A stretch of 64,000 bases of DNA, from contig JALDNG010000001.1 of the NCBI GenBank assembly GCA_024349245.1, positions 4,082,501 through 4,146,500 of the forward strand, given 5' to 3'. Position 1 is the stretch's first letter. The number at the start of each line of letters is the position of its first letter. Of this stretch, positions 58,282 through 64,000 are shown piece by piece. Below the pieces are notes generated by a model, which saw only the letters and a list, made by a program, of their open reading frames with translations, was not told where the DNA came from and did not search any database. This DNA comes from Neodontobutis hainanensis. Taxonomy: Eukaryota > Chordata > Actinopteri > Gobiiformes > Odontobutidae. A program made the translations under genes and the position numbers.

Positions 58282-59521
58282 ATGAAGGCCTTTGCATTTG
58301 CCCTCCTTCTCCTGGTGGCTCTCACCTACGGTAAGGCTTTTACAGCAGTTATGTGGTAGTTAGCTGCAAGTGAACGGTGAAGTGCCCGGATGTGACTGAT
58401 CGGGTGGTGGTTCCAGGTGAGGCCCTGCAGTGTCAGAACTGTGTCCGCGAGGCTCCAGACAGCAGCGACTGTGTGGAAACTGTAGAGACCTGTCCTCAGG
58501 AGCAGGACGCCTGTGCCAAGATCACCTACCCAGCTCCTTACGGTAACCGACTTACTACTGTACTCTGCAGAAATATGTAGCAAAAGACTAATTCTCTCTA
58601 CAATATTTTGATATTTAAAGCAACTTGTTAAAATACATAGCCTAATTTTATTATGATGCTTACACACATACTACGCATTGTAATGAAAATAAAAACAGGC
58701 TTTATTTCAGCCTTAAAGTGCTTAGAAACATCGCCCTGTAAACTAGAAACAACATATGCTAATGAACAATAGAAACCAGCATGGTTATATTAACAAGATA
58801 GGATAATAAACATTTTCAACATTTACAAAGCAGCGTTTGTATTTATCTGTTTAGAAGAGCTATACCTCTAGGCTAGCGGCGAGAGCTGCTTGTCACTTTT
58901 GTGACATGAGGTCAAAGGTTAGGGGACATCACACAATTTACGTTGCTGCGTAGGCCTACATATTTTAACCTTATCAAAGAATCAAATAAAATATGAAAAA
59001 ATATTTTCCCAAATATTTAATATAGGCTAAATAATAACGTTACGCTACCATCTACATTCACACAAAGCCACCTAAAACAATGTAGTACCTATGCCAGACC
59101 AGTAGGGGGTTACTTCTGCTACACCCTCTTCTTAGGGTTGTGACGTCATCATTTTCAGAAAGGTCATTGGCTTTAAACTTTACAGGAGAGCAGAGCGACA
59201 GCTGCAACACAATGAACACACCTCCTCGGCCGGATTTAAGTCATGTTTTGTTACTTGTAAAGCGCTTTGTTATTTTACTGTTTATATTATTGTTACAAGG
59301 CTCCTCCAGTTAAATCATCACATTTCTCCTAAACTTTTATAAAACAAGAATTACAAAATAATTTGGACTTTTGCAGACATTAATTTTAAAGAATGGCCGA
59401 ATGTCTTTGTGCAGATAACACCTTCCACAAGTCTTGCTTCAAGATGCTGGAGTGTCTGAAACTGGGACTGACCCAGGGCCTGAAGGTCAGCTGCTGCAAC
59501 TGGGACAGCTGCAACCATTAA
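58282..59521 (+). CDS. Small secreted Ly6/uPAR-domain (three-finger fold) protein
   Basis: Coding exons: 58282-58330, 58417-58542 and 59415-59521, giving 93 aa. Residues 1-17 (MKAFAFALLLLVALTYG) are a signal peptide. The mature part has exactly ten cysteines at 22, 25, 35, 42, 49, 66, 72, 85, 86 and 91, the LU-domain pattern opening LQCQNC and closing CCNWDSCN. The chain stops one residue later, so there is no GPI-anchor signal, and the product should be secreted rather than membrane-bound like CD59 or most Ly6 proteins. The three-exon layout (signal, fingers 1-2, finger 3), all introns in phase 1, is typical of the family. A poly(A) signal AATAAA lies at 59550, only 28 bp after the stop. The family includes immune, fertilisation and receptor-modulating proteins; I cannot assign a ligand or an orthologue. 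Confidence 0.9.
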
Positions 59522-60018
59522 GACTCATGTGGTGCTCACTCAATACAAGAATAAAGCTGCAGTTACCTGGACATCTTCTGACTGAATGATTTTATTATTA
59601 TTCAGGCAGTAAGAAAAACAAGAAAGAAATAGCAGGGGTGTCAAAGAAAAACAATGCAATTATTGAACAGGAACAGTGCACATATAAGGATTCCATTCTA
59701 TAGCCCAATAACACAACAACAGTTACTTTAAAAGGGCTTTACAGAAATAAATAAGAAGCAAATAGACAAACAGAATTTACAGACTATATATAAGACAATG
59801 CCCCTGTTATAAAAAGACCTGTGCTAATCCTTCCATCAACCATAACCTATCATGTTAGAATGCTCCACATGTAGCCTTTACAAGTTTGTAGTCAGAACTA
59901 TATGGGTTGAAATAATCATCGACATTTTAAAAGCCCTGTTCCAGAGCCTGAGGAAGCTCCTGGTCACACCAGGAAGAACATGTGACACCATCATAGCTTG
60001 TGTGGTCCTTTAGGTCTC

Positions 60019-60022
60019 TCTC

Positions 60023-60091
<69 letters not shown>

Positions 60092-60125
60092 AGACACACA
60101 CACACACACACACACACACTCAGAC
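60019..60125. repeat. (CT)n(CA)n compound microsatellite
   Basis: A CTCTCT run passes into CACACA interrupted twice by CTCAGACACA. Apparent open frames across it are low-complexity artefacts. Confidence 0.97.
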
Positions 60126-60979
60126 ACACCAGATTGCTGACCTGAGAGATGGAAGTCATCTGACCGAGACCTACATCTGCCACAATTATTTTCAATTGTA
60201 TAATAAAGCGTTCAAGATAAAATGAAGATGTTTTGTTATTCTAAAACAGTCACTCTTTTGGACTACAAGAATGAAAACTATAAAACCAATGTTAAGTTTG
60301 TCTGTTTAATTCAACTCAGTAAAAAGGTACAAGTACAGTGCTGGTACACCATACAATGTTAACACAAGGTCAGCCAGCAAATTGTGTCTGTTGGTCAGCT
60401 TGATACCACAACAGCAGTAATCTTTGGCCACATCTCACTCAGGAAGCGGGCGCGTCCTGATTCTAACTGGTTTCTACAGGTGGGGTATTAAATGTCCTAA
60501 TCTAGGGTGCAATGTAATGCAAAGTGAGCAAATGAGTTATAAGAGTGTTTTTCTATTAAGATGCACTAACAGTTTCTTCGCTTTCAGACTGACCATGGTT
60601 AAAGCGTCACTACCTGAAATTCTTTTGTCAATCCTGGCTGCCCCACACCAAAAGCGGCCTAGGGATCTCTTCTGCTTCTGTTTTATAAAAAACAAATAAA
60701 ACCAGCCAAATTTTTCCTCTTTTTTCTCTGCAGTTTCTATGTTAGAAGACAGACAGCTGAAAATACACTTTATCAGCAGCTAATACACTTCCTGGAATGT
60801 CACCTCACAAGCCTGTGTAGACCAATGGGAGCGCTCTTTTTTCTGTTCATGAGTAACTTACAAACTTCCTTATAATAATGATAGATGGGATGATAAAGGC
60901 TGTTTTTTAATAATGTTTGCTTTTACAATAAACAATTGTTTTAGCTTTTTGTCAGAGTGATAATGTGTCACAATAATAA

Positions 60980-61196
60980 TGTGCAGCAGTAGCTCAGTGG
61001 GTAGAGCAGTCGTCTTTCAACCTGAAGGTAGTTGGTTCAATTCCCGTTCTCCCCACAGTTCATAATGTCGTTGTGTCCTTGGGCAAGACACTTAACCCAC
61101 CTTGCCTCCAGTGACTGTAACACTGGTAATTACTGTAGAACAATGTAAGTCGCTTTGGATAAAAGCATCTGCTAAATGAGTAAATGTAAATGTAAT
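60980..61196 (+). mobile_element. tRNA-derived SINE, most complete copy
   Basis: Head CAGCAGTAGCTCAGTGGGTA (A box) and GGTTCAATTCC (B box), body CCTTGGGCAAGACACTTAAC, then CACTGGTAATTACTGTAG and the tail CTTTGGATAAAAGCATCTGC with TAAATG repeats. The tail is the type fish SINEs share with partner LINEs. Confidence 0.88.
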
Positions 61197-61882
61197 CCCC
61201 AGGGGCTGTAGTCTCTTGTTTTTCTGCATTAATCCCTACTTAACTTTGCAGAAAGTCAAGGAAATTGTTTAAAATCATTCCTTTAACTTCTCATCTAGCT
61301 CTATATTTGCAGATGATGTTTCTTCTTGTTCCTGTCATGATGAATTAGATCATTCTCCAAAATGAGAGCCATTTTAAGAATGTAGGTTTTTATGACTTGC
61401 AATTTCAGGCTCTGGGAGAACAGAATGAAAAATCTTATTTATGTACCTCAATAAGAGAAGACTAAAGAATAGCCTCATCACCTAAAATTACCACCATGTC
61501 CTTTTAATTTCTGTAATGTTGCGTCTGCATTACACCAATAGACACAGGAGTTAGGCACTTTGGAGCCTCCCGTTCATTTGCTGCAGCTAGTATCTTAGTT
61601 TATGCTTCCTATAAAGTTTTGTTTTCTGGGCTCCATTGACTCTCAGCTCAGACTTAACCTGATCCGGATCACCTGTTCTGAAACCAAAAACTTGGAGTTG
61701 AGCTTCTTGGGGTTGGTTCACCCAAAGCTCTGCTAAATTTTGAGTTTGTGTAACAGGGCCTTTGTCTTATCGTACAATGTATGAAATAATCATGTTCATT
61801 AAAAATGTCTCTTTGGTTTCACCATTTGTTACGTTTTGTTTTCCTCTGAACTGAAACAGCTGAAGCTTACATGGTGAAGAAA

Positions 61883-61986
<104 letters not shown>

Positions 61987-62899
61987 GTTGACAGAGTGGT
62001 GTAGACTTGACTATGTACAACATGTCCTGTAACAAGTTTTTTTTCAGTCAATAACGTTTTACTTTAACTCCAACTATGTTGTCTTATAGCCTAAATCTAA
62101 AAATATTTCAGTATGTTTTTATGTTATCATTTTAGATCATGTCCAGTTTATACCACGTTTAGAGAACAAATTAAATTTCCTGACACTTTCAACCTCACTT
62201 GTATCTCCCACAACTTGTTTGGAAAAGTATGGATCTGCTGCATGATATGACACATGTTCTCATAGTCAATAAATAAGAAGAAAAACACTGACACAACTGT
62301 GAAAGTTTGATGAATTCAACCTCTCCAGATGTATGACTCTCTGAACCTTTTACAGACATTACAGTGCTAAACCTTAACATAGGGCCTACTTGACAGTTGT
62401 TTATCACCGGTCGAGTCAGACCTGTGAGCTACTACGCGGCTTAACGGATATGAAGGGGATTCATCCAGAGAAAAGTGGATAACATCGAGGAACAGACCGG
62501 TGAGCTGCTGCGTGGTATTACGGTTCTGACCGGGGATGGGAAACATCAAGGTTACTCCACAAAATGGACACACACCTTGTCCCTCTGAGAAGTCTAGCCG
62601 GCAGCTGGGTCTTATCTTATCCTCTTGAGACTTCCCGTTCCCATCAAGTACAAGGCCACTGATGTTCTGCCTATTCATCGCCCCTACAGAAGCCTTGGCC
62701 TACTACCCTAACAACAACTGCGCAAACCAACCGTCTGCCATGTTTACATCTGTCTGACCCTGTACTCTAATGCTACCCCCTCGTCCTTCCCCTCCTTCAT
62801 TGTAAGCCACTGAAAAATCCCATCACGTGACTGCATGTGCTGACATCCCCATTCTACCTGCAACTAGGGCCTCTTATTCCACTGAAACAGCTTTAGTTA

Positions 62900-63220
62900 A
62901 AGTGACGATCTCCTCCTTCAGATGGACGAGGACTCATCGTCTCTACTGTTATTGCTAGATCTCAGCGCTGCATTTGATACAATAGATCATGCAGTGGCAT
63001 CTCTTGTGCTGCTCTTGCCTGGTTAGAATCTTATCTGTGTAATAGGTCTCTTTTTGTCTCTTAATAAATCCTTCTCCTCCATTTGTTGTGTCACATGGTT
63101 CTTTGCTTGGTCCCATCCATATTTTTTATGAATGTTACGCCATTGGTACAAATCATCAGAAGTTATTGAGTAAACTTCACTATTGCTGAGCTCAGCATAA
63201 GCATAAGCTCAGCTCTCCTA
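62900..63220 (+). mobile_element. L2/CR1-type LINE reverse-transcriptase fragment
   Basis: The plus strand reads LLLLLDLSAAFDTIDH, the conserved block at the first catalytic aspartate of L2/CR1/Jockey-group reverse transcriptases, followed by frame-broken pieces. The phrase TGGTTCTTTGCTTGGTCCC would encode the next conserved G-S-x-LGP block. Decayed. Confidence 0.8.
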
Positions 63221-63231
63221 TCAGTTGAACT

Positions 63232-63325
63232 CAGATTTGATAAAGTCTCTTGGAATTAGAGACAAAACGTCTTCACCTTGAAAACCAAGTCCAGATGCTT
63301 TTACTCAAACCTTTGCTTCATCTAA
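63232..63325. mobile_element. Penelope-like terminal fragment
   Basis: TTGATAAAGTCTCTTGGAAT, TTAGAGACAAAACGTCTTC and CACCTTGAAAACCAAGTCCA match the terminal words at 16628 and 28120. Confidence 0.7.
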
Positions 63326-64000
63326 ACATGGATAAAATGGAGCTCTTGTTAATTGTTCCTGCCAGTCATTGGCACAAGAACAGTCTTACTTTCTCAATCG
63401 ACTTTGGTCTGAAAAGCTGAGGAAGCCTGGCTTCCCTTGGCGTCTGGGAGGAATACCACTGGTACTTACTGTACTACACCTGATTACTGCAGAGGTGCGC
63501 GTGTGTTGTGCTAGTCCCAATGCTGGCGTGTCTTCCGTGTCTCAATCTCCAGTGTGACTGTGGAGATGAGTTTGGTGGTGATCAGAAGTGTGAGCGCCTT
63601 GTGTTTGGAAGCCCTTCCTCTCTGTCTACCCCAGGTGCGTGTGAATGGGGTGAATGGAAGCATCTTGTAAAATGTAAAAGTTGGCTGGGCCACCTGATTC
63701 ACACCTGTTTTTCCACAAAATTGATGACCTCAGTGATTAAATGCCACACTGCTATTTTTTTAACACACCCCTTTCAAGTAATTGCCCAACTGCACAGCAT
63801 TAAGAGCATGCATATCATAAATGCTGGGTCTTGTTTGTTTTCTGAGAATCTACTGCACTTACTGGTAACTTGTTTGCCATGTAGCAATAACAATTATACT
63901 AAAAAAATGGATTATTCTGGTTAGTCACATTGTACTGCTATTATTTTTGAACAATACTGTAAGTGAACTTTGAGAAGGGAGGGAATCTTTGTATTGTATT

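Noticed and set aside
59927..60225. Open frames across the (CT)n(CA)n tract
   Set aside because: Translations are only CV/TH dipeptide runs, a simple-sequence artefact.
63508..63924. 138-codon plus-strand open frame at the right end
   Set aside because: No family signature, mixed hydrophobic and cysteine residues as in random translation, LINE/Penelope debris immediately upstream and no splice context.

Overview
The window looks like nuclear DNA of a ray-finned (teleost) fish. It is AT-rich, with vertebrate genes split by short GT-AG introns and intergenic DNA full of fish-type repeats: Tc1-like transposons, a Penelope-like retroelement, L1/Tx1- and L2-type LINE pieces, tRNA-headed SINEs, and long (AT)n and (CA)n microsatellites. 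There is no sign of bacterial, viral or organellar organisation.

Seven protein-coding genes could be assembled exon by exon. From left to right they are ddrgk1 (+, 3066-6604, 8 coding exons, 295 aa), cars2 (-, 13643-7647, 15 coding exons, 568 aa), atg3 (+, 13929-19493, 12 exons, 311 aa), slc19a2 (+, 22394-28754, 6 exons, 453 aa), arl6ip6 (-, 33610-30528, 4 exons, 134 aa), arhgap1 (+, 40179-48291, 12 coding exons, 431 aa) and a small secreted Ly6/uPAR-domain gene (+, 58282-59521, 3 coding exons, 93 aa). All reading frames stay open across the proposed splice junctions, and the lengths are close to those I recall for the human orthologues, except for the shorter ARL6IP6 and SLC19A2.

Layout: ddrgk1 and cars2 end tail to tail about 1 kb apart. 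cars2 and atg3 are head to head, with only 285 bp between their start codons and ETS-like and TCTCGCGA-type motifs in that gap, so they probably share a bidirectional promoter. slc19a2 and arl6ip6 converge, and arl6ip6 and arhgap1 diverge around a 6.6 kb spacer with a broken Penelope-like element. A gene-poor stretch of about 10 kb separates arhgap1 from the Ly6 gene. The last 4.5 kb hold only repeats. The genes are unrelated housekeeping functions (ufmylation, mitochondrial translation, autophagy, thiamine uptake, ER membrane, Rho signalling); they are neighbours, not a pathway.

I found no clearly new biological system. The most notable observations are an 811-bp foldback element with 8-bp target-site duplications inside an arl6ip6 intron, six scattered copies of one short Penelope-like terminal sequence, a three-copy unnamed repeat, two related copies of a repeat with internal tandem units around the 3' end of atg3, an overlapping upstream ORF in slc19a2, and a CpG-poor, low-repeat block at 56.4-57.3 kb that reads like conserved regulatory DNA.
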